Below, piece after piece: positions 34,361-43,621 of a stretch of 64,000 nt of DNA; positions within the stretch are counted from its first letter, which is position 1, and every line of letters starts with the position of its first letter. This DNA is from Fistulifera solaris (lineage: Eukaryota > Bacillariophyta > Bacillariophyceae > Naviculales > Stauroneidaceae). Where the stretch lies: contig AP026149.1 of the NCBI GenBank assembly GCA_030295235.1, positions 620,001 through 684,000 on the forward strand, read 5' to 3'. The position numbers were made by a program, and so were the translations under genes. The notes beneath the pieces are model-generated. The model did not search any database, was not told the DNA's origin, and saw only the letters and a program-made list of their open reading frames with translations.

Positions 34361-35508
34361 TCACACAAAAAAACCAGTTACATGTTTTCCAAGCCCGATC
34401 GTGAAGCCTTTTTGACATGGCTGGATCCTAGCTCTCCATTTCGATTGTGTAGGTGATTCGTCTTCACTACGTTCATCTAACTCTGCAAATTGAACCAGTT
34501 CGCACAAAGCGTCAACGCGATAAGACAATAAAAGAACCGAGCGCCGAGAATTCCCCAATGCGCTTTCCGTCACGGTAATCATCAACCATTTACGCTCAAA
34601 TGACAGCTTTACACAAGCTCCGCCGAGAAAATAGAGATCATCAATCATGGGGCGGTCTTCATTAGTCAAAGTGACGTTGCTATTATGAGAAAAAACCGCG
34701 GAACGTAGGAATAATAGGGTCCGAAAAATTCAAGAAGCGAAGTCTCTTTTGGTTATTTGACCTTAGAGAACTTTTCCCACGTATCTTGTTCAGCACCTTG
34801 TGGCCATGGTCAAACAGATCGAGCAGCGTCAAGCCAGCGTTTGCATGTGTGACATGGAAGATTTCTTCCATGACAGGATTAGGTATAACCAACCTGTGCG
34901 ATGGACAGGAGAACCTTGCTTGTAATTCCTCAAAATGGCCAAGTGCAGCCAAAACGCCGCCAGAACAGCTGCCCGCCTATATCGAGAGAAATTTTGCTGG
35001 TCACAATATTTAGATTCTCGAAGTTAGCTTTCAAGAGCGACGGCGACGAAAAGATATCATAAAGTACGTGACGATCAACTTTTGCAACAAACGGCAACAG
35101 AGCAAGACCATCACGCATGGAATGTACTACCAAGTGATTGATCGTGTCAACTCGAAAAAGCCGTTGTAAATTATCCTTGCTGATTTCAGTACTCTCTGAA
35201 AGCGACAACGAGCCGAATGATAACTGATGTCTCTCAACCGCATCGACGAACTCGGAAGACGTGACGTTGGTAAGAAAACCGTTGTCTCGCCATATTGTCA
35301 TGCGGTCATCGCACAAACACCAGTGCAACTCATCCAGACTCGCGGGTTTTCAGCGAAGTTTATTGATTAGCTCGTCTCCTCCGTTCTGCCATCGAGAGAC
35401 TTGCTCTGTCGTGCTAAGCGAGGGAGAAATAAGCTCAAGCAGGGGATCGATGTCTTGTTCTTCGTGTGGCAATTTAAGAGAAGATATTGAAAACAAAAGC
35501 AAAAGTGT
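34361..35508 (-). CDS. Unrecognised protein, interrupted by two apparent frameshifts and a TGA
   Basis: I do not recognise this gene. Three overlapping frames join into one of about 380 codons if one base is removed at the A4 run 34951-34954 and one at the A6 run 34690-34695. The joined product is ordinary globular sequence, for example RRLAALGHFEELQARFS and RPMIDDLYFLGGACVKL. A TGA at 35350-35352 lies in the same frame between LINKLR and KPASLDELHW. No ATG is found at the 5' end before an upstream stop, so an exon is missing or the start is elsewhere; a candidate upstream ORF (from about 35725) was not convincing. No signal peptide or helix spanning a membrane is visible. It could be a decayed gene, but two of the three lesions look like the homopolymer errors seen elsewhere. 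Confidence 0.5.
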
Positions 35509-35732
35509 TTAACTTGATGCGAAATGAAATGGGAATACGCAGAAATGAGGGAGCGAACACTCGTCCCCTTTTTTGGTGGGAAGAAACGACGTTTTGCATC
35601 ACCTTCTCACAATTTTGTCGTTGTATCATACGTTGCCGTACACGCGTGCATCGTAGATAAATCCACTCCATATCTCTACCGTGTCGACCAGTTGTGAGAG
35701 CAGACGTGTCTCGCAAACCATTCATACGCTTC

Positions 35733-36790
35733 TTAGCCTTTCGTCCAGTCGTAGGATTTCCACTCTTCCAGAAACTGCTGTGCGTGTTCGCGTTCTTTAT
35801 TGTCTTTTCTTCGAAAGCGTATCGGATCCATCTCCAACATTCCCGCTAATGTATCGACCGCAAAGTTTTTCGGGAAGCGTTCTTCTACAATCTGTGCCAT
35901 ACTTGCACGCTTACCGTATTCCAGATAAAAGTACGGCATTTGCGCTGGAATACTTCGGCGCAATCCTTTTGAGTCGTATCGATACATTTCGTGTGCGTGC
36001 CCGACAATTCCGACGCTTGTTCTGCCAATGCATTTCGAAAGAAAAGTGGTACATCGGACGCTACCTTGGATGGAATCACGGCCACCTCGAGCCGCGTTTG
36101 ATGAAATTGTTGTGACGGAGGTACGAATTCATAGCACACAATGTCCTTTTTCTTCGCTGTATACATGTCACGAAGACTGGTCTGAAAACGCTCAATTTCT
36201 TCCCAAACCTGATCGTCGGCTGCTGTTAGTGAAGGCACATGCTGAATGGGGACAAGATAGAAATGCTTTCCTGGGGTAAGTGATAGCTTGGGTGGTGCCA
36301 ACACCAGAGTGACATGATTTCCTGACACGAGAAGTCGATAACGATCAAAGGTAGGCGCCTCCAGCCACCACCAGCACTTGGAGGTAAGTGATTGAATGCG
36401 GCCGTATCTTGCGGTTTGTCTGTGTTGCTTGGACGATTCTTTGCCTTCTTTGAGAAGCGACTGCATTTGATCAAAGGCTTCGTCATCATCGCCCCATGTA
36501 TCTTGCAATTTACGTTTGTGTTTCGTGTTGCGTAAAATATTACGAGCCTCCAACTCGGATTGAGACAATCCCGTTTCATCTTCATCTAATAGCGCGGCGT
36601 AACCGGATGGCTTGGAAGAAAGACCGGAAGGAACAGCGACACGCGATGGTTCGATGGCTCTTCCGCTCTCTAAAATGAGTCGAAGCTCTTCTGCCGCCGA
36701 TACATTTCGATCTTTGCCTGATGCCGGAGCTGTTGTGCTGATATTATCAGGCTTTCGTTTGGCTTTTCCTGTTTTGATACCGGAAAGCAT
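35733..36790 (-). CDS. CWF19L2: CWF19-like protein 2 (splicing, lariat debranching factor; one apparent frameshift)
   Basis: About 352 residues after repair. It has the two CwfJ C-terminal domains: a HIT-like part (KCWWWLEAPTFD, LLVSGNHVTLVLAP, PGKHFYLVPIQHVPSL, VWEEIERFQTSLRDMY, VCYEFVPPS) and a second part (MPYFYLEYGKRASMAQIVEE, MLEMDPIRFRRKD, FLEEWKSYDWTKG). CWF19 proteins work late in spliceosome action with the debranching enzyme Dbr1. The N-terminal segment is short compared with animal CWF19L2. The frame breaks at the TTT run 35987-35989 (AAA on the coding strand; AAAA restores THTK-MYRYDSKG). ATG 36790 starts the conserved frame. Confidence 0.9.
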
Positions 36791-38054
36791 CTTGTTGCAG
36801 TGTCTTTATAATGAAACGGTTCGAGTGTGAACGGGTGCGGGTTGATGTCAATGATTGATTTTTTCTTTTCCGTGTGAAAAGAACACTATCACGGGCGACG
36901 GAGGGACGAAAACTAAAATCTTAAATCTGAGGTGATGACGTTATGATTATGATGTCATTCTCCTTTCTCCTGGTTCCTGGTTCCATAAATCCAAAAAAAT
37001 CCCAAAAACGCTGGTCGGAATTCGGAACGCGTAACACGGGAACAAGGGGGCTAAGATAGAAATTAGTGGACTAATTTTTTCGCAAAGTCGTGTTTGAGGT
37101 TGAGCCTCTTCAAGAAGCAAGGAAAAGTCCTCCTCCGCGGTCTGTACGTCTGCGCAACGCATCACCCTCTACACTAGAGTAAAAAGTGCCAAATATCCCT
37201 ATTTCTTATCCCTAATGGCATGTGGATAGTATTGTGCTTTCAGCTACTTTTTTCTCCATACATTTTATCTTTTGTCCCTCTGAAAGGCATTAAGTCCTGA
37301 TCATAAGGTGTTGATTTCGATCCATAGTACGGTGTCATAATGACCAATGCTAGTCATTCAGTCATTTTGCTTCGTCCATTTGCCATTTACCACAGAGGTT
37401 TTTCCCCGTGGCAGTTAGCGACGCCGAAAATGACCCTTATGTGAAGTGTTCTGCGTTCTCAAAGTCTTTTTGAATCACAGAGGGCGACGGACGACCTTTC
37501 GACAACGTCCCTTGGTGCGAGCCAGCCGGACTTGCCGGATGAATACTTAGGTCAAAGGTGAGCTGCAGACGAGCCAGATGGACGAATATTTATGCGGCGA
37601 ACTTGGCCGTTCAGTACGCTCTAACTGTAGAGGAAAATTCCTCGTCTATGTAGAGGACAAAAATGTCCGACGTGAATTGGCAAATCGCAGAAATATTTAA
37701 TGGGCCTTTGCTAATCGGCGAAAATGCACCCTCGGATTGTACCTTCTCTTTAGAAACGTAGATACGTGTAGCCTTCCATCCAACGGATGTTTATGCTCAA
37801 GCTCACTGCATCTAAAAAAGTATCAACGAAAGAGGAGCGGCGAGCGGCAGTTTGAATCGACAAAGCTCTACCTTGTGTCCACATCATCAACGTATTGCAC
37901 CCGTTCGCATTTCATATTCATCGACTTCTGTGCAAGAGCTTTGCTATTTTATAAAACAGCGCTATACGCTTTTTTCAAAGTCAGCTTACGATCGATCGCT
38001 CTCATTACGTAGTTGAAGGAGCCGTTTTGTGGTTCGTTCAACAACACACAAAGT
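36791..38054. other. Long intergenic region
   Basis: About 1.26 kb between divergent genes. A 91-codon ORF at 37737-38012 is Ser/Cys-rich without a recognisable domain, and I do not call it. No repeat or RNA gene seen. Confidence 0.5.
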
Positions 38055-39029
38055 ATGAGGCTATTGGGATACGGACAACGAACCACAGCGGAAGACCTAA
38101 AGAGTCGATTTCCGAAAGCAACAGAGTCAGAATGCCGACGGTTTCACAAAGCTTGTCCTCGTGACGCGGCGGATAAACTCGGTGCTTATCTTGAATGGCG
38201 TGAAAAGCATCAGTTGGACTGCTCGCAACACTCCGAGGACCTCAAAACTGCCTCGAAGCCAGCCTTGGATGATGGCTGGTGCGATGCCGTTCGAAAAGCT
38301 ATAAACGATGTAGACGGATCACAAGCTTCGTCAGACAGTTCTTCCTCTACAGGCTCGGGTGTTTCACCCTGTGATGCGATTTTTCTGGAGGACTCTCCTG
38401 CTGAAATAGCCGAGTCAACGCAAGTGTATCTATTCCATGAAAACCAACGCAGCGGCGAAAGCGATACGAGCAGTGACCCCGGCCCGGAATCGCCAGGGTT
38501 CGGCCTTACTATTCCTAGACAATGTATACATATTCCCAGATTCGCCGATGGACGAAACATTCATGATCTGGATGGTCATAGGATTGTTATGCACTATCCG
38601 GGCCGTCTGGAAGTTCACAAAATGTCGAATGACTTTTATGCCGATGCCATGGCTCTCTTTATTGAGAGTAACCTCGATCGCAACAATGAAGAAAAAGTTA
38701 CTTTATGTGTAGATGTTCGACCAGGCCGAGGCTGGCCTAACCCTTCCGTATACCATTTACTTGGCTTAATTCGACAGGTGGCCAACGCATTACATGATCT
38801 CAATCCACAACGATTGCATCACTGTATTCTTTACCCCATACCTCGTGCCGCCTTTTACATGTGGAAGATGATTCAAAATTTTCTTGATCCCTCACTGCGA
38901 GAGCTCATGGTCCTTATCCCAGGTTCAAGTCTAACCGCCCCACTGCCAGCCAGGGCGATGTATAAATACATGAACGAAGAGGCACTGGCGTGTCTCGAGA
39001 GATACCGCGACAGCCTTCAAGATAAGTAA
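38055..39029 (+). CDS. CRAL-TRIO (Sec14-like) lipid-binding protein
   Basis: A 324-residue protein. The N-terminal ~60 residues form a CRAL-TRIO-N-like helical region (RFPKATESECRRFHKACPRD, GAYLEWREKHQ), then a Ser/Asp-rich linker. The lipid-binding domain includes VTLCVDVRPGRGWPNPS, LLGLIRQVANALHDLNPQRL and HHCILYPIPRAAFYMWKMIQ, closing with LRELMVLIPGSS. Such proteins bind and exchange phosphoinositides or other hydrophobic ligands. The frame is open from a TTG at 38013, but ATG 38055 fits the domain start. After the stop, a second frame at about 39030-39357 codes for a hydrophobic helix (FIPIVYFLLLISTSLLALLS) and may be an alternative C-terminal tail; see findings. Confidence 0.82.
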   Translation: MRLLGYGQRTTAEDLKSRFPKATESECRRFHKACPRDAADKLGAYLEWREKHQLDCSQHSEDLKTASKPALDDGWCDAVRKAINDVDGSQASSDSSSSTGSGVSPCDAIFLEDSPAEIAESTQVYLFHENQRSGESDTSSDPGPESPGFGLTIPRQCIHIPRFADGRNIHDLDGHRIVMHYPGRLEVHKMSNDFYADAMALFIESNLDRNNEEKVTLCVDVRPGRGWPNPSVYHLLGLIRQVANALHDLNPQRLHHCILYPIPRAAFYMWKMIQNFLDPSLRELMVLIPGSSLTAPLPARAMYKYMNEEALACLERYRDSLQDK

Positions 39030-39591
39030 CGTAACAGATGTTACTTGTTATAGACCAAGTAAAGAAGACCACCTCGCTGCAGCTACCTGGAGAAATCCAG
39101 CATTCATACCAATAGTTTACTTTCTATTATTGATTTCAACAAGTCTACTAGCATTACTTTCGTTGCTCTACGTCGAGTTGACTGGAAATCAAGTCGCAAG
39201 CGATCCGCGAATTCCAAAGGTAGGAGTCATACCTGGTAGTCATAGCCGGTCAGAACCGCGTGATGATGCTGTGCCAATAAATTCCAAAAATGAGAGTGCT
39301 ATTTGCGACACACATGTACTAGAGAGAGACGCAAGCCGAACGAGACATGAAGCGTAAATCACCAAACATCAACCACCGAACACTAAATGACTAGACTAAA
39401 ATACCTTTTGAAAGCACATTCAATGAATTCATGATGACAATATATTTGATTCGAGTTCTATGAGGCCCCCGCAGTGAAAGCATGTGATTAGAATTGCACA
39501 TGCACTACTTCAAGAAAAGGCTGGCAGTAAATTTGAAAAGATGTGTATCAATCAGTCATCTGCTTTCCTGCTATCCTAAAAGGAAGCGAAT

Positions 39592-40653
39592 CTATCGTAC
39601 GAGTTCAAACACTGCTCTCCCATCAAAGGGATGGACTTTCAACAGGCTTCCTGAGTGCGGCCGTAGATGCGCATTTTCAATCCATGATCGAATTTCGCGA
39701 GCAATATCGGCAGGTTTCGTCCACTCTTCAAAGTTTGCCTTGGGGTTACTTTTCCGATTCATTGGAGTGTCAATGGTAGTAGGAAGGATACCAACCACAG
39801 AGAGTTCATCTAGTGCTGGCAATTGTCGACGCACGGATCGTCCTATTTTTCGAATGGACTTGCTATCCAAGCTTTTCCCCGTGGAAGCACCCAGCGTTCG
39901 AACGAGATGATGCGTTGCCGCCTTCGCTAATCCATAGCCTAACATTCCTGGGGTTGGAGAAAGGGCTGCTGTAGCCCCTATAGCAACCATGAGACTTCCT
40001 GGATTGAGATAGTGCTGAGCAGCGAAAGCGGCTGCTACACACGGATATAAATTCATGTGCATCATTGATTCAGCGACAGATGCATATTCTAATGCACATT
40101 TTTCGATTTCGTGCTGCCACTCGTCTGCGTCTGCAATATCCAGACTGTTTCTCATGGACGGCTGTTGAGATGGTGGCGAAGGATCGCGTTGCCAGCCGCC
40201 GTTCGCGCAAATAATAGCATCTAGTCCACCTTGCTTCTCGCTTTCCAATGCTAAATGAATTCCACGGGCCAAGTCCTTTGTCAATCGCTTTAAATCTCCA
40301 TTCGGTTGTAGGGCAATAAATCCATCAAGTTCGTAACCAAAATCTGAAGGAAGCTCCAAAACATCGGCTCCAATGACACTGATTCCGCGCTGCAGCAAAT
40401 GACTTGCCACGGAAGACCCCAGTGCACCAGACGACCCCAAAACCAGTACAGTTCGTGACAGATCATCGTCGTCGTCCTCTTCCAGAGTGCTGAAATAGCG
40501 AGACGATTGATCGGGAGAACATTGTAATGACATTGTTGTCTTTTGGGCCTTTCGATTCAAACGCGAAGTACTTGTAAAGCCATGGATGTCTCTTCGCGTG
40601 GTAGCAATGTGGTTGAGAGTGGACCGGGAGGATCGAAAAGTGCGAATGAGCAT
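39592..40653 (-). CDS. QDPR: Dihydropteridine reductase (QDPR), probably mitochondrial
   Basis: A 353-residue short-chain dehydrogenase that matches quinonoid dihydropteridine reductase, which regenerates tetrahydrobiopterin using NADH. The Rossmann start is VLVLGSSGALGSSVASHL. Further family segments are DAIICANGGWQRD, LMVAIGATAALSPTPGMLGYG followed by LAKAATHHL (YxxxK catalytic pair), GILPTTIDTPMNRKSNPKAN and SGSLLKV. The first ~70 residues are Arg/Ser-rich and look like a mitochondrial presequence. An Asp-rich tract separates presequence and enzyme. The frame is uninterrupted and ATG 40653 is the first ATG. It overlaps no neighbour and shares no obvious operon-like context. Confidence 0.93.
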   Translation of the reverse strand: MLIRTFRSSRSTLNHIATTRRDIHGFTSTSRLNRKAQKTTMSLQCSPDQSSRYFSTLEEDDDDDLSRTVLVLGSSGALGSSVASHLLQRGISVIGADVLELPSDFGYELDGFIALQPNGDLKRLTKDLARGIHLALESEKQGGLDAIICANGGWQRDPSPPSQQPSMRNSLDIADADEWQHEIEKCALEYASVAESMMHMNLYPCVAAAFAAQHYLNPGSLMVAIGATAALSPTPGMLGYGLAKAATHHLVRTLGASTGKSLDSKSIRKIGRSVRRQLPALDELSVVGILPTTIDTPMNRKSNPKANFEEWTKPADIAREIRSWIENAHLRPHSGSLLKVHPFDGRAVFELVR

Positions 40654-41107
40654 CCCACTATGATATCTTAAGCAGAACCGATCCCAGCGAAGTTATTCTT
40701 CACGCTTTCGCAACAGCTTTCGTAATCACCAAGACTAGTTTTTCGCAATTTGATTCAATGTATGGTTGTCTAACCAAATTACTTATGAAAGAGCTTCGGG
40801 GCTATAAACAAAATGGCTTGTCGATGAGCGAAGGCAATTCAAAGGAAGTGAATGCGAATGCAATACCTGTTAAGGTGCAGAAGGGCGAAGATTTTTTCTG
40901 CTGCTTGACATCAATACAATCACCGACGCATAACAGACAAGAAGGGTTTTGGTGTTTGATTAAACACATATATATTTTATTCCTAATTTTTTAATCGTCA
41001 GAATCTAATCTTGACATTCGACTGAATTTTCCACTTTTCATTCACATATATTTCAGTCTGACACTTCAATGAGTAAGCTTTGGTTCTAACTCCCTAGCCT
41101 TAGTGCG
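40654..41107. other. Intergenic region
   Basis: About 450 bases between the QDPR start and the retroelement relic. One 78-codon ORF (40758-40994) with no recognisable features. Nothing else identified. Confidence 0.45.
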
Positions 41108-41743
41108 CTAGTAGAGGGCCAGTCCCGAGCCCGTTTCCCAATGAGGGGGATTCCGTTTTGGCATTCCTTCTCTTGGATTTCGCAGAAGCATACTAACTGA
41201 CCTGACCAGGGAAAGACTCATGCGCGCCCGGATGAAGCCACAGATCTCGGAGTATGGCTTGTTCCACTTCCGCTGAAGTTTTCTTGCAAGCTGTCTCGAT
41301 GCTGAAATAGCCTGTTGTCCCATCATTCCGTCAATGGAAAAGACCAGGGGAGTGAAGTCTCGTCTGCGTTCGTGGCAAGGGGGTCCGTACATGCTACGCT
41401 TTTCACGCTCTTGAGAAGCCAGAACCTTAATCGGGTCACGGTTTCTGTATGACGGTGCGTCGGTATCAGTAACTCGGACATCGAAAATGGTCGTTCGTCT
41501 CTCATTCCAAAAGCCATAGGCCGAAACATCTCCTCGAAGCTCTTGAACCTGTGTACTGTTGTTGCTGTTGCCAAATGTGTGAATGGTAGGCTCATCGCCG
41601 AACAGATTTGGGTCCAAAGGCTTGCGTGCAAAGAGACATGAATTCGCTTTCAGATCGTCGTGTCTCTGGATAACAAGTCCACCGTTTTTGCATTGTTGTG
41701 CATGTTCGACTGTAAACGGTTTATTGCATCCATCACATTCGTT
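41108..41743 (-). mobile_element. 5'-truncated retrotransposon fragment (C-terminal end of reverse-transcriptase polyprotein)
   Basis: About 210 codons in one frame, beginning abruptly after a stop, without an ATG start. It carries a C2HC-type zinc motif (CDGCNKPFTVEHAQQC), then KNGGLVIQRHDDLK, FDVRVTDTDAPSYRNRDP and WNKPYSEICGFIRARMSLSL. This order is typical of the C-terminal end of reverse-transcriptase proteins that are repeated in diatom genomes, as far as I recall. The reverse-transcriptase catalytic part is missing. Truncation at the 5' side fits non-LTR retrotransposition. I did not find clear target-site duplications or a poly(A) tail. The frame is still open, so the copy may be fairly recent or exapted. 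Confidence 0.75.
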
Positions 41744-42174
41744 CTACAAAATAATTTCCTTATGTCGTACTAGTTTTGTACTATAGAATGTTGTGTAGTC
41801 TTGTGTAAGTCTTTATATACAACCAATTTTTCGAGAATCAATATTCTTGTTCAGAGACAGTAGCTAAGTTAATGAGGTTCCTACCGACGACTAGCTGTTG
41901 CTGATTGCAAACAAGACAAGTGTTACTGTCGCTCGAAAGAGTTGTACGAATATTTGACACCCCTCGTGGGCCCCCCTACCTTTGCAGTTCCTACTTCATG
42001 CTGTCGTTGGCAAAAGAAGTGTTCTCGTTGGCGATAGCGACATTCAGTCCAGCCATGGTGCGCAGGTTCTTGATTGTGTTTTGCTAGTTATATGTCTAGA
42101 TAGAAAGCGCAGATTCGCTATTGCACACGTTATTTTATTAATTTAGCCATTTGTTGGCATCCCTATTCTACAGT
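41744..42174. other. Intergenic region
   Basis: About 430 bases next to the retroelement relic. No supportable gene; any remaining 5' part of the element has decayed beyond recognition. Confidence 0.45.
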
Positions 42175-43116
42175 TTACACTTTCCAGTTGCCCATCGCAT
42201 AGTTAAAACGCAGTTTTACCACTTCTCCAAACATTTTCCCGCAAACGGCAAGTACCCCACCAGGGGACGACACCAGTTTCGACCCGTGTTTGTCTTCCCA
42301 CAACACGGATACCTCTCGCACGCGAACGCCTCGTTGTTTCGCTCGATAGAGCACTTCTACATCATGACTCCACCCAGGTAAGTGCAGATTCGTGTACAAC
42401 AACTGTGCCGCCGGTAAGGTCATGAGCTTAAAGCCACACTGGGTATCTTGAACGTTCAAATCGCCACAGACAGATCGCACTACCGAGCGAAATCCCCATC
42501 GGAAGAATAGCCGTAAAGCCGACGGAGAATCGTAGGTACGAAAACCATTGACGAGGAGAGGTTGACTGTACTCGTTTTCATCTATTGTTGAGTTACTCGC
42601 CAGTTCTTCTTCCATGACGCGAAAAAATGCCTCTAAATCATCAATTCTAGCACTTCCATCCGCATCTGCCGTCAGGATTATTCTCGGATTCGCCGATTCC
42701 TCTTTGTGTCGTTGCTTAACAATGTGTTGTATGCCGTACGCCAGTGCCGCACCTTTTCCTTGGTTGGTCGGCAACGATGTGCAAACAGTGGGAATTTTTG
42801 TCTCTAGCTCACTCACGACACGAGCAGTATTATCCGACGACCCATCGTCTATAACTAGGATTGATGTGCGGTCCTGCCATCGCGATGAATTCGATAAATA
42901 GTGCGCGTACAATTCCAGTGTTTCTGTAATTCGAAATTCTTCGTTGTAGGCCGGAATTAAAACGGTCAGTGAAGGTACATTTTCGGACTTCGAGTTCGAC
43001 TGAGACATTTGATGCCATCGCGTACTGCGGTTATTTCTTGACAGAGTTCGTACAGTCCAGCTCTTTGCCGTTTGTTGAAACAAAATTACGAAAGCTAGAA
43101 CGATTGTTTGCATCAT
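42175..43116 (-). CDS. ALG5: Dolichyl-phosphate beta-glucosyltransferase (ALG5-like, GT2)
   Basis: A 313-residue family 2 glycosyltransferase. ALG5 transfers glucose from UDP-glucose to dolichyl phosphate at the ER for N-glycan assembly. Motifs in order: N-terminal hydrophobic segment (IVLAFVILFQQ), TVLIPAYNEEFRI, ILVIDDGSSDNTARVV, NQGKGAALAYGI, IILTADADGSARIDD (DxD metal site), DTQCGFKLMT, WSHDVEVLYRAKQRG and HGSKL. The last four are specific to the ALG5/DPM1 branch. No C-terminal membrane pair is present, which fits ALG5 and not a long DPM1. The frame is intact with ATG at 43116. A second ATG downstream is in the same frame (codon 2). Confidence 0.9.
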   Translation of the reverse strand: MMQTIVLAFVILFQQTAKSWTVRTLSRNNRSTRWHQMSQSNSKSENVPSLTVLIPAYNEEFRITETLELYAHYLSNSSRWQDRTSILVIDDGSSDNTARVVSELETKIPTVCTSLPTNQGKGAALAYGIQHIVKQRHKEESANPRIILTADADGSARIDDLEAFFRVMEEELASNSTIDENEYSQPLLVNGFRTYDSPSALRLFFRWGFRSVVRSVCGDLNVQDTQCGFKLMTLPAAQLLYTNLHLPGWSHDVEVLYRAKQRGVRVREVSVLWEDKHGSKLVSSPGGVLAVCGKMFGEVVKLRFNYAMGNWKV

Positions 43117-43621
43117 CGCGATACCAGTAAGGTATCATTATTATTTATGTATCTTCCTCGAGAGAACGACGTGCGAGTGCGAATGTACGATTGTGGCAGG
43201 CGCCGATTGCTTTTGCATCGTGCGCCCAATAAGGAGTATGTGTAACATTTTGTGTAGAACCAGGAAAGGACGTTAAAATTCTGCCTCTAGTACAAGATTC
43301 TACTTAGCATCCACGACGAGGCAGAATTTTAACGCCGTTTCCAGAAATAGCTTCATACAGCGATGATTCTTCTTCTGTGGTTGGTCCAAAAATTCTGGAC
43401 TGTGTTGCGTCAGACAGATATTCTGTGACCGTCGTTCCAGAAATTCTGGAATTATTGGTGTTCACTGCTAAATCCAGACAACACGTTGACACTATAGTGA
43501 AGCTTTGAAGCAACAATGCGTCGACGCGACGGTTGATGTAAATGCGTCGCATGCGTATATTTCTTTCAATGAACCCCAATTGAAATATCATAAGCAACAG
43601 TTAAGCTCTTGGTGTAGCTGA
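43117..43621. other. Divergent intergenic region with inverted repeat
   Basis: About 500 bases between the divergent ALG5 and aminotransferase genes. Contains the 17-nt inverted repeat listed separately and a near-palindrome CCAGAAATTCTGG at 43438-43450. A 97-codon minus-strand ORF spans these repeats but shows no domain. Confidence 0.55.
43271..43334. repeat. Perfect 17-nt inverted repeat with 30-nt loop
   Basis: The left arm CGTTAAAATTCTGCCTC (43271-43287) is the exact reverse complement of 43318-43334. In single-stranded form it would fold as a long hairpin. It lies between two divergent genes, so a transcription terminator is unlikely. A miniature inverted-repeat element or a regulatory hairpin in the 5' region are possible. 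Confidence 0.85.

Noticed and set aside
35474-35725. 83-codon minus-strand ORF as first exon of the unrecognised gene
   Set aside because: No splice donor/acceptor pair gave a convincing in-frame join, and the sequence lacks conserved character.
37737-38012. 91-codon ORF upstream of the CRAL-TRIO gene
   Set aside because: Low-complexity Ser/Cys/Arg content, no domain, position typical of a 5' region.
43304-43597. 97-codon minus-strand ORF across the inverted repeat
   Set aside because: No domain or signal; the ORF results from the repeat-rich upstream region.
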